From positions 434,001 to 498,000 of the forward strand of contig NZ_CP124614.1 of NCBI RefSeq assembly GCF_029958905.1: a stretch of 64,000 nucleotides of DNA, given 5' to 3'. Every line of letters begins with the position of its first letter. Position 1 is the first letter of the stretch. This document shows, in pieces, positions 41,492 to 51,080 of the stretch. Source of the DNA: Vibrio sp. YMD68. GTDB lineage: Bacteria > Pseudomonadota > Gammaproteobacteria > Enterobacterales > Vibrionaceae. The position numbers were made by a program, and so were the translations under genes. Below the pieces are notes generated by a model that did no database searches, had not been told where the DNA came from, and was given only the letters and a program-made list of their open reading frames with translations.

Positions 41492-42756
41492 TGCAAGCGC
41501 TACTAGATTGGGTAGAAAAACGTCTACCAGTGATGGATTCTTATAAAAAGCATCTATCAGAATATCCGATGCCAAAATCGTTCAACTTTTGGTACTTATT
41601 TGGCTCACTAGCGATGTTAGTGCTTGTTAACCAAATTCTAACCGGTATCTGGTTAACAATGAACTACGTTCCTTCTGGTGAAGGTGCGTTTGCTTCCGTT
41701 GAGTACATCATGCGCGATGTGGAATACGGCTGGCTATTACGTTACATGCACTCAACAGGGGCGTCAGCGTTCTTTGTTGTTATCTATCTGCATATGTTCC
41801 GTGGCTTGATTTATGGGTCTTACCAAAAACCTCGTGAGTTATTGTGGCTATTTGGTATGTTGATCTTCCTAGTGCTCATGGCTGAAGCCTTTATGGGCTA
41901 CTTGCTGCCATGGGGTCAAATGTCTTATTGGGGTGCACAGGTAATCATCTCCCTCTTCGGTGCGATACCGGTTATTGGCGATGATTTGACGCTTTGGATT
42001 CGTGGTGATTACGTTATTTCTGGTGCGACACTTAACCGTTTCTTTGCTCTCCATGTTATTGCACTGCCTATCGTTCTACTTCTTTTGATCGTATTGCACG
42101 TCCTTGCTTTGCATGAAGTCGGCTCGAACAACCCTGATGGTATCGAAACTAAATTACCAAAAGGCTCAATGGGCGATGACTACAAGACGCAGTTTAAGTT
42201 CCACGAGAACTACACTAAAAAATACGATGTCATCGATTCTATTCCTTTCCATCCATATGGAACGGTTAAAGATCTAGTCGGTGTCGCAGGCTTCTTGTTC
42301 CTGTTCTGTTACGTGTTGTTCTTTAATCCTGAGATGGGCGGTTACTTCCTTGAGCCACCTAACTTTGAAGCTGCTAACCCTTTGAAAACGCCAGAGCATA
42401 TTGCTCCAGTATGGTACTTCACACCATTCTATGCGATTTTACGTGCAGTCCCAGATAAACTTCTTGGCGTAGTCGCGATGGGCGCATCGATTGTTGTGTT
42501 GTTCCTTCTACCATGGTTCGACCGTTGTAAAGTACGCTCTTACCGTTACCGTAGTAAGCTTCATCTACTGAATATTATTCAGTTCACTATCTGCTTCATT
42601 GCATTAGGTATATTGGGTGCGCTCCCTGCGACTCCGTTATACACACTAATGGCGCAAATCTTTAGCTTAGGTTATTTCATGTTCTTTGTTTTGCTATTCT
42701 TCTACAGCAAAAATGAGGCGACGAAACCGTTACCAACTAGGGTGAAATTCAAATGA
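41491..42756 (+). CDS. petB: Cytochrome b subunit of the bc1 complex
   Basis: Membrane subunit holding two b hemes and the quinol sites. The 421 residues have about eight to nine membrane helices. Heme ligands are the His pairs in the second and fourth helices (RYMHSTGASAFF with YLHMFRGLIYG, and ALHVIALP with VLHVLALHEVG). The Qo-site motif appears as PEHIAPVWYF, a variant of PEWY. It overlaps petA by 1 nt and petC by 4 nt. Confidence 0.96.
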   Translation: MQALLDWVEKRLPVMDSYKKHLSEYPMPKSFNFWYLFGSLAMLVLVNQILTGIWLTMNYVPSGEGAFASVEYIMRDVEYGWLLRYMHSTGASAFFVVIYLHMFRGLIYGSYQKPRELLWLFGMLIFLVLMAEAFMGYLLPWGQMSYWGAQVIISLFGAIPVIGDDLTLWIRGDYVISGATLNRFFALHVIALPIVLLLLIVLHVLALHEVGSNNPDGIETKLPKGSMGDDYKTQFKFHENYTKKYDVIDSIPFHPYGTVKDLVGVAGFLFLFCYVLFFNPEMGGYFLEPPNFEAANPLKTPEHIAPVWYFTPFYAILRAVPDKLLGVVAMGASIVVLFLLPWFDRCKVRSYRYRSKLHLLNIIQFTICFIALGILGALPATPLYTLMAQIFSLGYFMFFVLLFFYSKNEATKPLPTRVKFK

Positions 42757-43490
42757 AGAAGTGGATTGTAATTTTATTTGCATTGTTGCCATCTCTAGCA
42801 TTAGCGGCTGGCGGGAATGTTCATTTAGATAAAGCGAACAATGATTTATCTGATCAAGCTTCATTGCAAAATGGCGCTAAGTTATTCATGAACTACTGTT
42901 TTGCTTGTCATGGGACTCAGTATCAGCGCTATGAACGTGTTGCGAAAGACATCGGCATTCCTTTGGATCTCATGAAGGAAAACCTAATGTTCGATCCTGA
43001 GGCGAAAATTGGTGACTTGATGGTGAGCGCCATTCCTCAAGATTCTGCAGCGAAATGGTTTGGTGGCCCGCCACCTGACTTGACATTGGTTGCTCGTGTT
43101 CGTGGTACTGATTGGTTATACACCTACCTGCGCTCGTTTTACACGGATCCAAGTCGCCCATTTGGCGTAAACAACATCGTGTTCCCTAGTGTTGGCATGC
43201 CTCATGTTTTAGAAGAACTGCAAGGCATTCCGGAACCTGTTTACGAAACTAAAATCGTTGATGGTGTAGAGCACAAGACGGTTGTTGGTGTTAAGACGGA
43301 TGGCTCTGGCGAGTTAAACACTGAGGAATACGACTCAGCGGTTCGCGACCTTGTGAACTTCTTAGAATACTCTGGTGATCCGGTTAAGTTAGAGCGTCAT
43401 GCTCTAGGTTGGTGGGTGATGGCTTTCTTAGTGATCTTCACTATTGTCGTCGTGTTGCTTAAGAAAGAGTATTGGCGTGATGTGCACTAA
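42753..43490 (+). CDS. petC: Cytochrome c1 subunit of the bc1 complex
   Basis: Membrane-anchored c-type cytochrome passing electrons to soluble cytochrome c. The 245 residues have a signal peptide (about 1-19), the heme-binding motif CFACHGTQ near residue 50, the distal Met region and a C-terminal membrane anchor (about 217-235). The start ATG overlaps the petB stop (ATGA). A terminator stands before sspA. Confidence 0.95.
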   Translation: MKKWIVILFALLPSLALAAGGNVHLDKANNDLSDQASLQNGAKLFMNYCFACHGTQYQRYERVAKDIGIPLDLMKENLMFDPEAKIGDLMVSAIPQDSAAKWFGGPPPDLTLVARVRGTDWLYTYLRSFYTDPSRPFGVNNIVFPSVGMPHVLEELQGIPEPVYETKIVDGVEHKTVVGVKTDGSGELNTEEYDSAVRDLVNFLEYSGDPVKLERHALGWWVMAFLVIFTIVVVLLKKEYWRDVH

Positions 43491-43526
43491 TTGTGCTATA
43501 ATGCCACGCTGATTTTTAATTTTGTT

Positions 43527-43558
43527 TAATGGAGGCTAAGCCTCCATTATTTTTTTGT
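43527..43558 (+). terminator. Intrinsic terminator after petC
   Basis: A 10-bp stem TAATGGAGGC / GCCTCCATTA with a TAA loop, followed by a T-rich run. Confidence 0.85.
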
Positions 43559-43583
43559 ATCTGTAAGTATGCTGGAGGGCTCC

Positions 43584-44219
43584 ATGGCTGTAGCTGCGAA
43601 TAAACGTTCTGTGATGACTCTGTTTTCAAGTGCATCTGATATGTATAGCCATCAGGTTCGTATCGTCCTTGCTGAGAAAGGCGTAAGTGTTGAAGTTGAG
43701 CTTGTTGACGAAGCAAATTTGCCTAACGAGCTTATTGAGCTAAATCCTTATAAGTCGGTACCAACATTGGTTGACCGTGAGCTTGCGTTGTACGATTCGA
43801 AAATCATTATGGAATACCTTGATGAGCGTTTTCCTCATCCACCATTGATGCCTGTTTACCCTGTTGCTCGTGGTAATAGTCGTCTGATGATTTATCGCAT
43901 AGAGCGCAACTGGTACAGCCTAGCTGAGAAAGTGGTTAAGGGTAACGCTGAAGAAGCTGAAAATGCTCGTAACAAACTACGCAATGATCTACTAACGCTG
44001 GCTCCTGTATTTGCAGAGTATGAGTACTTCATGAGCGAAGAATTTAGCCTGATCGATTGTTACCTAGCACCATTATTATGGCGTTTACCTCAACTGGGTA
44101 TTGATTTGATCGGCCCTGGTTCAAAAGAGCTTAAAATCTATATGAGTCGAGTATTTGAACGTGATTCTTTCTTGGCTTCTTTGACTGAAGCTGAGCGTGA
44201 GATGCGTTTAAGCCGATAG
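43584..44219 (+). CDS. sspA: Stringent starvation protein A
   Basis: Glutathione-S-transferase-fold protein that binds RNA polymerase and alters promoter use in starvation and acid stress. The 211 residues have the thioredoxin-like N-terminus (MTLFSSASDMYSHQVRIVL, NPYKSVPTLVDRELALYDS) and a helical C-terminal domain. The active-site residue of true transferases is not retained. I chose ATG at 43584, with GGAGGG 5 nt upstream. sspB follows 6 nt later. Confidence 0.95.
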   Translation: MAVAANKRSVMTLFSSASDMYSHQVRIVLAEKGVSVEVELVDEANLPNELIELNPYKSVPTLVDRELALYDSKIIMEYLDERFPHPPLMPVYPVARGNSRLMIYRIERNWYSLAEKVVKGNAEEAENARNKLRNDLLTLAPVFAEYEYFMSEEFSLIDCYLAPLLWRLPQLGIDLIGPGSKELKIYMSRVFERDSFLASLTEAEREMRLSR

Positions 44220-44225
44220 TTAGTG

Positions 44226-44741
44226 ATGGATATTGAAAAAATGACACCACGCCGACCATATATGCTACGCGCATTTTATGAATGGTTAGTGGATAATGAC
44301 CTAACACCTCACCTAGTGGTTGATGCAACCATGCCGGGCGTTCGAGTGCCTGAAGAATTTATTCAAGATGGTCAAATCATCTTGAATATTGCTCCTAGAG
44401 CGGTTGGTAACTTGGAACTTGGTAATGAAGCGATTACCTTCAGTGCTCGCTTTAGTGGCCGTCCTCACTCTGTGATAGCGCCTTTGTATTCTGTACAAGC
44501 TATATACGCACGAGAGAATGGCGCTGGAACGATGTTTGATCCAGAAGAGGCGTATCTTGATTCTGAAACCAAGGCTGCTGAAACAATGGCTACCGATGAG
44601 ATAGAAAATACCACCTCTATGGGTGTCAGTGGTTTGTCCTCTGTTCCGACAGAAGCATCTGTTGATCTCGAAGAAGAGGTTGGCCCGTCAGATGAACCGC
44701 CTAAACCTAAAGGTCGCCCTAGTTTGAGAGTGATTAAATAA
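44226..44741 (+). CDS. sspB: ClpXP adaptor SspB
   Basis: Delivers ssrA-tagged proteins to ClpXP. The 171 residues begin MDIEKMTPRRPYMLRAFYEW and contain the conserved NIAPRAVGNLELGNE and IYARENGAGTMFDPEEAY. A long acidic linker follows, then the ClpX-binding tail RPSLRVIK. I chose ATG at 44226; a GTG directly before it (44223) is possible. It forms an operon with sspA. Confidence 0.95.
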   Translation: MDIEKMTPRRPYMLRAFYEWLVDNDLTPHLVVDATMPGVRVPEEFIQDGQIILNIAPRAVGNLELGNEAITFSARFSGRPHSVIAPLYSVQAIYARENGAGTMFDPEEAYLDSETKAAETMATDEIENTTSMGVSGLSSVPTEASVDLEEEVGPSDEPPKPKGRPSLRVIK

Positions 44742-44746
44742 AATAG

Positions 44747-44774
44747 AAAAAGCAGCTTATTCGCTGCTTTTTTA
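44747..44774. terminator. Terminator after sspB
   Basis: A 10-bp stem AAAAAGCAGC / GCTGCTTTTT with a 6-nt loop. A and T runs on both sides suit the convergent dolP transcript as well. Confidence 0.87.
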
Positions 44775-44816
44775 TTGTCTTGTATTCAGCCAGCTACTTG
44801 CTATTGGCAGTCTAAA

Positions 44817-45386
44817 TTAGTCCACATTTTGGAACGCTCTAATGACTTGCTTTACCCCGGAGATATTACGTGCAACCTCTGTTGCTATGTCCGCATGATG
44901 TGGAGACACATAACCAAGTAAAAAGACTTCTTTGTCTTCTGTAATGACCTTTACTTTGATGCCATTTAACTCTGTGTTCGTTAACAGTGCCGATTTAACT
45001 TTAGTCGTGATCCAGCTGTCATTGCTTATTGCTGTGACTGATAACGGCTCATTAATGCGAACTTGGTTATGTAGGGTTGTGACTCCTTTTAACTGCTTTG
45101 CTTCTGCTATGAAGGCATCGAGATCGGATTGGGTTTTGGCTTGCCCCATTAATACGACAGTCCCGTTGTGAGAGCTTGCCGTGACACGCAGTTGCCCACG
45201 AAATGGCGCTTTATTGCCAAGGCCAGCCACCTCAAATTCAATATTGTTGTCGTTCCAAATTTCTTTGGTACTTCTTGTGTCTGTAATAATGGTTGCGGTT
45301 GTTGCTGCGCCTGCGACGAAAACTCCAGCACAGCCAGACAGTGAGATTAAGGTCAAAACAACAGCCAAATAGCGAAATATAGTCAT
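44817..45386 (-). CDS. dolP: BON-domain outer-membrane lipoprotein DolP (YraP)
   Basis: Outer-membrane lipoprotein that in E. coli supports envelope integrity, BAM function and NlpD/AmiC activation. The 189 residues have a lipoprotein signal with lipobox LSGC (Cys19) and two BON domains (about 45-115 and 120-189), each with the G-V-x-x-V pattern (GVTTLHNQVRI, GVKQVIRAF). I chose ATG at 45386, 2 nt after the diaA stop, so translation is coupled. The order lpoA-yraN-diaA-dolP is that of E. coli. Confidence 0.93.
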   Translation of the reverse strand: MTIFRYLAVVLTLISLSGCAGVFVAGAATTATIITDTRSTKEIWNDNNIEFEVAGLGNKAPFRGQLRVTASSHNGTVVLMGQAKTQSDLDAFIAEAKQLKGVTTLHNQVRINEPLSVTAISNDSWITTKVKSALLTNTELNGIKVKVITEDKEVFLLGYVSPHHADIATEVARNISGVKQVIRAFQNVD

Positions 45387-45388
45387 AA

Positions 45389-45979
45389 TTACTCTTCGTG
45401 AGCTGGAAACAATACCTGATCGATAAGATCGCATAAACAGTGAAGTGTGACCATATGAACTTCGTGAATTCGAGGTGTTCTGTGAGACGGAATACGAATT
45501 TCAACGTCATGCTCTCCGAGCAATCCCGCCATTTCCCCGCCGTCTTTACCGGTGAAAGCAATAATGGTCATGTCACGAGTTACCGCAGCTTCCATCGCTT
45601 TAATGATATTCTTGCTATTACCACTTGTGGAAATAGCCAACAAAATATCACCAGCTTGACCAAATGCTCTGACCTGCTTAGAAAAAATTTCTTGGTAGTG
45701 ATAGTCGTTAGCAACGGCGGTGAGCGTTGTATTGTCCGCCGTTAGAGCCATGGCTGGTAAGCTTGGACGCTCAGTTTCAAAGCGATTTAAAAGGCAAGAG
45801 ACGAATTGCTGAGCATTTGATGAGGAACCACCATTACCACAGCAAAGAATCTTGTTGCCGTTGAGTAGGCTAGCAACCATTGCTTGTGCGGCATGAGTAA
45901 TTGCATCCGGAAGAGCTTCGGCTGCGGCAATTTGAATTTGAATGCTTTCAGTGAAGCTATCTTTAATGCTATCGAGCAT
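45389..45979 (-). CDS. diaA: DnaA initiator-associating protein DiaA
   Basis: SIS-domain tetramer that binds DnaA and promotes its assembly at oriC. The 196 residues equal E. coli DiaA. Visible parts are [16 protein letters not shown] (sugar-phosphate loop), [27 protein letters not shown] and [17 protein letters not shown]. It resembles GmhA sedoheptulose isomerase, but the neighbours and the [10 protein letters not shown] segment favour DiaA. It starts 3 nt after yraN ends. Confidence 0.92.
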   Translation of the reverse strand: MLDSIKDSFTESIQIQIAAAEALPDAITHAAQAMVASLLNGNKILCCGNGGSSSNAQQFVSCLLNRFETERPSLPAMALTADNTTLTAVANDYHYQEIFSKQVRAFGQAGDILLAISTSGNSKNIIKAMEAAVTRDMTIIAFTGKDGGEMAGLLGEHDVEIRIPSHRTPRIHEVHMVTLHCLCDLIDQVLFPAHEE

Positions 45980-45982
45980 CGG

Positions 45983-46351
45983 TTATCCTTGGGTGATTGC
46001 GTTTTTAATCCATTCGATCTGCTTACCTTGCTGGTGAATAGCAATAACATCAAAACGGAGATCGGTTTGCTCAACAGAGCGATTTGTTTTTAAAAGCCAA
46101 TAATGGGCTGTTTTGAGTAATTTGGCGACTTTGCTCGGAGAAACGGTTTCAGCTGCGTGACCGTAGCGTTTATTTTCACGGTAGCGAACTTCAACAAAAA
46201 CGATGGTAGTACCGTCTTTCATAATGAGATCGATTTCCCCGCAGCGAGCGGTGAAGTTTCTCTCAATAACCATGAGACCGCAACCTTCTAGATGATTTTT
46301 AGCGACAGTCTCATAGTGTTGACCTTTGTCTCTGCGGCTAAAGAGCCCCAT
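45983..46351 (-). CDS. yraN: UPF0102 family protein YraN
   Basis: Small predicted nuclease-fold protein, function unproved (122 residues). It has the restriction-endonuclease-like pattern of the family: GEIDLIMKDG, then VFVEVRYR. ATG at 46351 gives the expected N-terminus MGLFSRRDKG and overlaps the lpoA end by 14 nt, so it is translationally coupled. A longer reading to 46393 would run deep into lpoA and is less likely. Confidence 0.92.
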   Translation of the reverse strand: MGLFSRRDKGQHYETVAKNHLEGCGLMVIERNFTARCGEIDLIMKDGTTIVFVEVRYRENKRYGHAAETVSPSKVAKLLKTAHYWLLKTNRSVEQTDLRFDVIAIHQQGKQIEWIKNAITQG

Positions 46352-48149
46352 GCTCAGCCCAGCTAATTTCTCTTTGCACAATGCAATTTTCATCGATACG
46401 CAGAAGGCCTGTTTGGCCTTGGTAGCTATGATCTGGCATGATCTTCATTTGCGGTAATTGATCCATCATATGATAAGCATCAATGCCAAGCGCTTGAAGG
46501 CGGCGTTCAGAGTTTGAATCTTTTTCCCATAGCTGTTCCATTTGGGCCATTAAAGGCGTGTCTTTTTGAAGCAACAGCGGTATATCACTGTAGGTGATAC
46601 CCGTCAGATCTTCATACTGTTTATTGCCACTGTTACTACGAGAGTTGGAAAACAATTTTGGTGGCTTTGTATCTGGATTAATCGCAACTTCAATAAATGG
46701 CTTAATCAATGTCAATTCAGGCCCGCTAGCGACAATATAGACCGCATCGATATCGCGACGGCTGCGAGGTTGGCTTTCTAAAGGTATCCCCAGTAGCCCC
46801 TCAATCTGAGCAATATGCTGTTGGCTATCTTGCAATCCAAACACCGAGTTAATGTTACGTTGAAGTTGGCGCTTGTCACCAAACAGGTTAACAGCCACCT
46901 TGTTATCATTAAGCTTTTCCCATTCCGCGGTAAACGCTTCGCTCACTCGTTGACCAAGCTTGCCTTGTGGCGCTAAAACTAATGGGTATTGATAACCTTG
47001 TTGGTGTAAGTATTTTGCTGCTTGAGCGACTTCTTGCTCCGGAGAAAGAGCGATGTAGCAGGTGCCTGTTCCTATTTCCAAATTATCGGGAATATTGAGC
47101 GCTAAGGTTGGAATGTGCTGGCTCAGATTAGTCTGAATTTCTTCAAGTTGCTCTACATTATCCTTTGTTAAAGGCCCAACAATAAAATCGATACGCTTCT
47201 CAACTAATATGGATTCCAGTTCAGTTCGTTCGGTTTTATTGGTGTCGACGATAGTGAGAGTCGCTTGTCCATCACGATTTTCGTCATTCATCATCGCCAT
47301 GATAAAGCCGTCACGGATTAACTGAGCTTGTTTAGAAAACTTACCCGAAAGAGGAAGTAAGATGGCTGTATTTTTTGGCTTGGTTATTTCTAAATCCAAT
47401 ACGTCTTGAATCGCTTGTGGAGTATACATCACGGCTGGGTGTGTTGGGTTCTCTTCAAACCATTTCTCAAGACTGTTTTTAAGCATTGGGATGCTGTTCG
47501 CGAGAGTCTTCATATAAACGCTCAGCTGAACCCAACCGTCAATGACCTCTTCACTTTCTGAAGCGCTTAAAAGTGCCATCTGATCCGATTGATAACGTTC
47601 AAGGTTGGTCCAGATTACGTTGGCTGTTTGCTGCTGTTCAACCTCATCTTGGTAGGCACTGAGGTAGACCAGCTCTTTACTGGCTTCAAAAAATCTTGCT
47701 TGATTGGTGTATAAGTCTGCTCTGAGTTGGTAGTAGTCAACCCATTGCTGGTCTGGTAACGACCATTGCTTTTGAAAGTTGAGTTGTGACAATGCTTGTT
47801 GATATTCGCCAATGCTTTTTAACAGCTCAGCCCGAGACAACTGCCATTCCGACTGTTGAAGTTCGTCGAGTGGCAGTTTAACCATTCTTTTTGATAGACG
47901 GTTAGCCAGATCGATATCGTTACTTTCAATCGCGGCTTTAAACGCCATGATTAACCAGTCTCTCTGAATCGAACCTTGTGCACTGTCTGCCTGCATTAAA
48001 TAGCTTTGAGCCGATTGCGCAGGATCTTGCAAAATATCAACATAGGTCGGTGCTGAAGGTGTAGACGAACACGCACTCAACACGATTGCGAGTGCAACAG
48101 GTGTGAGCAAGCGTGGTACACTGATTCTCTTATGGTTCTTCATAGCCAT
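46338..48149 (-). CDS. lpoA: Penicillin-binding protein activator LpoA
   Basis: Outer-membrane lipoprotein that reaches through the periplasm to activate PBP1A. The 603 residues have a lipoprotein signal with lipobox LSAC (near residue 27), an N-terminal TPR-like helical domain (about 35-250) and a C-terminal periplasmic-binding-protein fold (about 260-600) beginning TAILLPLSGKFSKQAQLIRDG. ATGs at 48149 and 48143 are both possible starts. It is divergent from rsmI with a 63-bp gap, as in E. coli. Confidence 0.94.
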   Translation of the reverse strand: MAMKNHKRISVPRLLTPVALAIVLSACSSTPSAPTYVDILQDPAQSAQSYLMQADSAQGSIQRDWLIMAFKAAIESNDIDLANRLSKRMVKLPLDELQQSEWQLSRAELLKSIGEYQQALSQLNFQKQWSLPDQQWVDYYQLRADLYTNQARFFEASKELVYLSAYQDEVEQQQTANVIWTNLERYQSDQMALLSASESEEVIDGWVQLSVYMKTLANSIPMLKNSLEKWFEENPTHPAVMYTPQAIQDVLDLEITKPKNTAILLPLSGKFSKQAQLIRDGFIMAMMNDENRDGQATLTIVDTNKTERTELESILVEKRIDFIVGPLTKDNVEQLEEIQTNLSQHIPTLALNIPDNLEIGTGTCYIALSPEQEVAQAAKYLHQQGYQYPLVLAPQGKLGQRVSEAFTAEWEKLNDNKVAVNLFGDKRQLQRNINSVFGLQDSQQHIAQIEGLLGIPLESQPRSRRDIDAVYIVASGPELTLIKPFIEVAINPDTKPPKLFSNSRSNSGNKQYEDLTGITYSDIPLLLQKDTPLMAQMEQLWEKDSNSERRLQALGIDAYHMMDQLPQMKIMPDHSYQGQTGLLRIDENCIVQREISWAEHGAL

Positions 48150-48212
48150 GCATTCTTATACTTGTAAGTGTAAAATTATCTCTATATTAATCGTTGAAGT
48201 GATGGTAAACAA

Positions 48213-49076
48213 ATGACAGACAACAAAACATTGCCAGCAGAGATCCCAACTCTCTATATTGTTCCGACTCCAATAGGCAATTTGGGTGATATTACCCAGC
48301 GTGCCATCGATGTTTTATCAACCGTCGATGTTATTGCCGCTGAAGATACTCGCCATACGGGTCGATTACTCGCTCATTTCAACATTAAAACTAAGACCTT
48401 CCCGTTGCATGATCACAATGAACAGCAAAAAGCTCAAGTATTAGTTGATAGATTATGTGAAGGGCAGTCTATCGCATTAGTGTCTGATGCGGGTACGCCT
48501 TTAATTAGTGATCCAGGATACCACCTTGTGAATCAATGTCGTCAAGCAGGTGTAAGAGTTGTGCCTTTACCGGGGGCTTGTGCTGTTATTACCGCACTCA
48601 GCGCGTCAGGGCTTCCATCGGATCGCTTTAGCTTTGAAGGCTTCTTACCGCCAAAAAGCAAAGGTCGCAAAGATAAGTTTTTGGAAATCGCGAAAGCAGA
48701 GCGCACCTGTATCTTTTACGAATCTCCTCACCGAATCTTAGATTCTCTTAGCGATATGCTTGATATTTTGGGGCCAAACCGAGAAGTGGTGTTGGCTCGC
48801 GAGATCACAAAAACCTTTGAAACCATTAAAAAGCTGCCTTTAGGTGAATTAATTGAATGGGTAAACAGCGATGAAAATCAGCGCCGTGGTGAAATGGTGT
48901 TGCTTATTCATGGCTTTCGAGACAATGCCGAAGAAACCATGTCAGACGAAGTCACCAGAACGCTGACTATTTTGACGAAAGAATTACCCCTTAAAAAAGC
49001 GGCGGCAATGACGGCCGAGATTTATAACTTAAAGAAAAATGCGCTCTATAAATGGGGTTTAGAGTATTTAAGTTAA
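48213..49076 (+). CDS. rsmI: 16S rRNA (cytidine-1402-2'-O)-methyltransferase
   Basis: SAM-dependent enzyme that 2'-O-methylates C1402 in the decoding centre; its partner for N4 methylation, RsmH, is encoded just downstream. The 287 residues are a tetrapyrrole-methylase fold with [43 protein letters not shown] and LPGACAV. A C-terminal helical part contains LPLKKAAAM. It is divergent from lpoA. Confidence 0.96.
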   Translation: MTDNKTLPAEIPTLYIVPTPIGNLGDITQRAIDVLSTVDVIAAEDTRHTGRLLAHFNIKTKTFPLHDHNEQQKAQVLVDRLCEGQSIALVSDAGTPLISDPGYHLVNQCRQAGVRVVPLPGACAVITALSASGLPSDRFSFEGFLPPKSKGRKDKFLEIAKAERTCIFYESPHRILDSLSDMLDILGPNREVVLAREITKTFETIKKLPLGELIEWVNSDENQRRGEMVLLIHGFRDNAEETMSDEVTRTLTILTKELPLKKAAAMTAEIYNLKKNALYKWGLEYLS

Positions 49077-49179
49077 CCTTCTTTGTGGTGAAAAAGTAAG
49101 CGAGATGGTGGGAAAGCAAGCAAGTTCTAGCGTGTTTTTGTTAGAAAGCTTACAAAATGTTCATTTGATGACTTCTTCC

Positions 49180-49208
49180 TAGACACGCTTTGCGCTTATC
49201 TATACAAT
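49180..49208 (+). promoter_or_regulatory. Promoter of the RNase P RNA gene
   Basis: TAGACA (49180-49185), a 17-bp spacer and TACAAT (49203-49208), each one mismatch from the sigma-70 consensus, 7 bp before the RNA's 5' end. A strong promoter is expected for this stable RNA. Confidence 0.75.
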
Positions 49209-49215
49209 CCGCTTC

Positions 49216-49609
49216 GGAGTTGACTGGGTAATCGCTGCTTCATTGATGTCCTTCGGGAGACTGATGGAGGGGAGGAACGTCCGGGCTCCATAGAGCAGGG
49301 TGCCAGGTAACGCCTGGGGAGCGTGAGCTCACGACAAGTGCAGCAGAGAGAAGACCGCCGATGGCCTCATTTCTTCGGAAGAGGCACAGGTAAGGCTGAA
49401 AGGGTGCGGTAAGAGCGCACCGTGCGTCTGGTAACAGTTCGTAGCAAGGTAAACTCCACCCGGAGCAAGATCAAATAGGCCCTCACATTGCGTTGCTCGC
49501 GTATGGGGGCGGGTAGATTGCTTGAGCCTGTGAGCGATTGCAGGCCTAGACGAATGGTTACCGCCGCGAAAGCGGAGACAGAACCCGGCGTATGTGTCAA
49601 CTCCACCAA
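49216..49609 (+). ncRNA. rnpB: RNase P RNA (M1 RNA), class A
   Basis: Catalytic RNA of RNase P, which trims tRNA 5' leaders. The conserved core is easily read: GAGGAACGTCCGGGCTCCAT near 49270, GGTGCCAGGTAACGCC, then AACAGAGA-like ACAGAGAGAAGACCGCCGAT, GGTAAGAGCGCACC, GTAAACTCCACCCGGAGCAA and the 3' element ACAGAACCCGGC. The 5' GGAGTTGAC (49216-49224) pairs with GTCAACTCC (49596-49604), the terminal P1 helix. About 394 nt fits type A RNAs. The exact 3' end is approximate. Confidence 0.96.
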
Positions 49610-49613
49610 TTCG

Positions 49614-49650
49614 AAACCCATCATAACGTAGAGTTATGATGGGTTTTTTG
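49614..49650 (+). terminator. Terminator after rnpB
   Basis: A 14-bp perfect stem AAACCCATCATAAC / GTTATGATGGGTTT with a GTAGA loop and a T run. Confidence 0.9.
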
Positions 49651-49690
49651 CTTTATATTGACGAAAATTATTTTGTTAACACTAAACTTG

Positions 49691-49716
49691 GCGCAATATC
49701 ACGAGATGTTTTGCGC
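49691..49716. repeat. Inverted repeat in the rsmH upstream region
   Basis: GCGCAA (49691-49696) and TTGCGC (49711-49716) are exact reverse complements with a 14-bp spacer, in the 156-bp region that must hold the dcw promoter. A TTGACG at 49658-49663 could be a -35, but no good -10 pairs with it. Confidence 0.35.
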
Positions 49717-49806
49717 AAACAGTAGCGATAGCCTGTGAAATCAGTACACTGATGTGTATCTGTATTTTGTGTTAATCGCTTTTAGCCCAAGCTTGATGAG
49801 ACCAAC

Positions 49807-50757
49807 ATGACTGAACCATTCCAACATATTTCTGTTTTACTTAATGAGTCGATTGATGGACTCGCCATCAAACCTGATGGTACCTACATAGATGGTACAT
49901 TTGGTCGTGGCGGCCATAGCCGAACCATTCTATCTAAGTTGGGAGAACATGGTCGTTTATTCAGTATTGATAGAGATCCACAAGCAATTGCTGAAGCAAA
50001 GAAAATTGATGATCCTCGTTTTACTATTATTCATGGCCCATTTTCAGGAATGGCAGAATATGCCGAACGTTATGATTTAGTAGGAAAGGTGGATGGCGTT
50101 TTACTTGATTTAGGCGTGTCATCGCCTCAACTGGACGATGCTGAACGTGGCTTTAGTTTTATGAAAGATGGCCCCCTTGATATGCGCATGGATCCTACTA
50201 CCGGCATTTCTGTTGCTGAATGGATCCTCAATGCGGATTTAGACGACATTACTTGGGTTATTAGAGAGTTTGGGGAAGACAAACATGCTCGTCGTATCGC
50301 TAAAGCGATCGTCGCACATCGTGATGACGAAGAGAAAGAACCGCTCACTCGAACCGGTCAGTTGGCGAAATTGATCTCTGAAGCTGCACCGAAGAGCTTT
50401 AAAGAGAAAAAACACCCTGCAACTCGCGCATTCCAAGCTTTTCGAATTTATATCAACAGTGAGTTAGAAGAGATCGATACCGCACTGAAAGGTGCTGCAA
50501 GTATTCTTGCACCACAAGGCCGTTTATCTGTGATCAGTTTTCACTCCTTAGAAGATCGTATGGTGAAACGTTTTATACGTAAAGAGAGTAAAGGCCCTCA
50601 AGTTCCTCATGGCATTCCTTTAACTGAAGCGCAAATCAGTGCTCTAGGCTCCGCAGATTTGAAGCCGATTGGCAAAGCCAATAAGCCGAGTGAAAGTGAG
50701 GTAGAACAAAACCCGCGCTCACGCAGTTCAGTATTACGTATCGCAGAAAAACTGTAA
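49807..50757 (+). CDS. rsmH: 16S rRNA (cytosine-1402-N4)-methyltransferase
   Basis: First gene of the dcw cluster here. It N4-methylates C1402 of 16S rRNA, the same base that RsmI modifies. The 316 residues show [13 protein letters not shown] for SAM binding, [15 protein letters not shown], the [15 protein letters not shown] substrate loop and [18 protein letters not shown] near the end. mraZ, which precedes rsmH in E. coli, is absent; rnpB lies upstream instead. ftsL follows 5 nt later. Confidence 0.97.
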   Translation: MTEPFQHISVLLNESIDGLAIKPDGTYIDGTFGRGGHSRTILSKLGEHGRLFSIDRDPQAIAEAKKIDDPRFTIIHGPFSGMAEYAERYDLVGKVDGVLLDLGVSSPQLDDAERGFSFMKDGPLDMRMDPTTGISVAEWILNADLDDITWVIREFGEDKHARRIAKAIVAHRDDEEKEPLTRTGQLAKLISEAAPKSFKEKKHPATRAFQAFRIYINSELEEIDTALKGAASILAPQGRLSVISFHSLEDRMVKRFIRKESKGPQVPHGIPLTEAQISALGSADLKPIGKANKPSESEVEQNPRSRSSVLRIAEKL

Positions 50758-50762
50758 CAATA

Positions 50763-51080
50763 ATGAGCAGTCGCACGCCTAATTTAGCTAAGCTGATCGT
50801 CACCGATTTATTGGGTGTTGGTCGGTTGCCTTTGTTGATGCTTATCTTAATTTTTATCAGTGCGATGGGGGTGGTGTTCATTACACATCACTCCCGACAA
50901 TCCATATCTGATAAAAACACCATGTTGATCTATAGAGAACAGTTAGCCAATGAGTGGCGAAACCTTATTTTGGAAGAAACGGCATTAGCGGAACATAGCC
51001 GAGTGCAAACAATGGCAAAGCAAGAACTAGAGATGCGTCGCCCTGACGCGGATAAAGAAGTGATCATTAATCTACAATGA
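50763..51080 (+). CDS. ftsL: Cell division protein FtsL
   Basis: Small bitopic divisome protein that forms a complex with FtsB and FtsQ and helps activate FtsWI. The 105 residues comprise a short cytoplasmic tail, one membrane helix (about 20-40) and a periplasmic coiled coil (about 45-100). Sequence is weakly conserved, so position between rsmH and ftsI is the main evidence. It overlaps ftsI by 4 nt (ATGA). Confidence 0.93.
   Translation: MSSRTPNLAKLIVTDLLGVGRLPLLMLILIFISAMGVVFITHHSRQSISDKNTMLIYREQLANEWRNLILEETALAEHSRVQTMAKQELEMRRPDADKEVIINLQ

Noticed and set aside
49367..49624. Open frame of 85 codons on the minus strand at 49.4-49.6 kb
   Set aside because: It lies inside the RNase P RNA gene, whose conserved RNA core explains the sequence.
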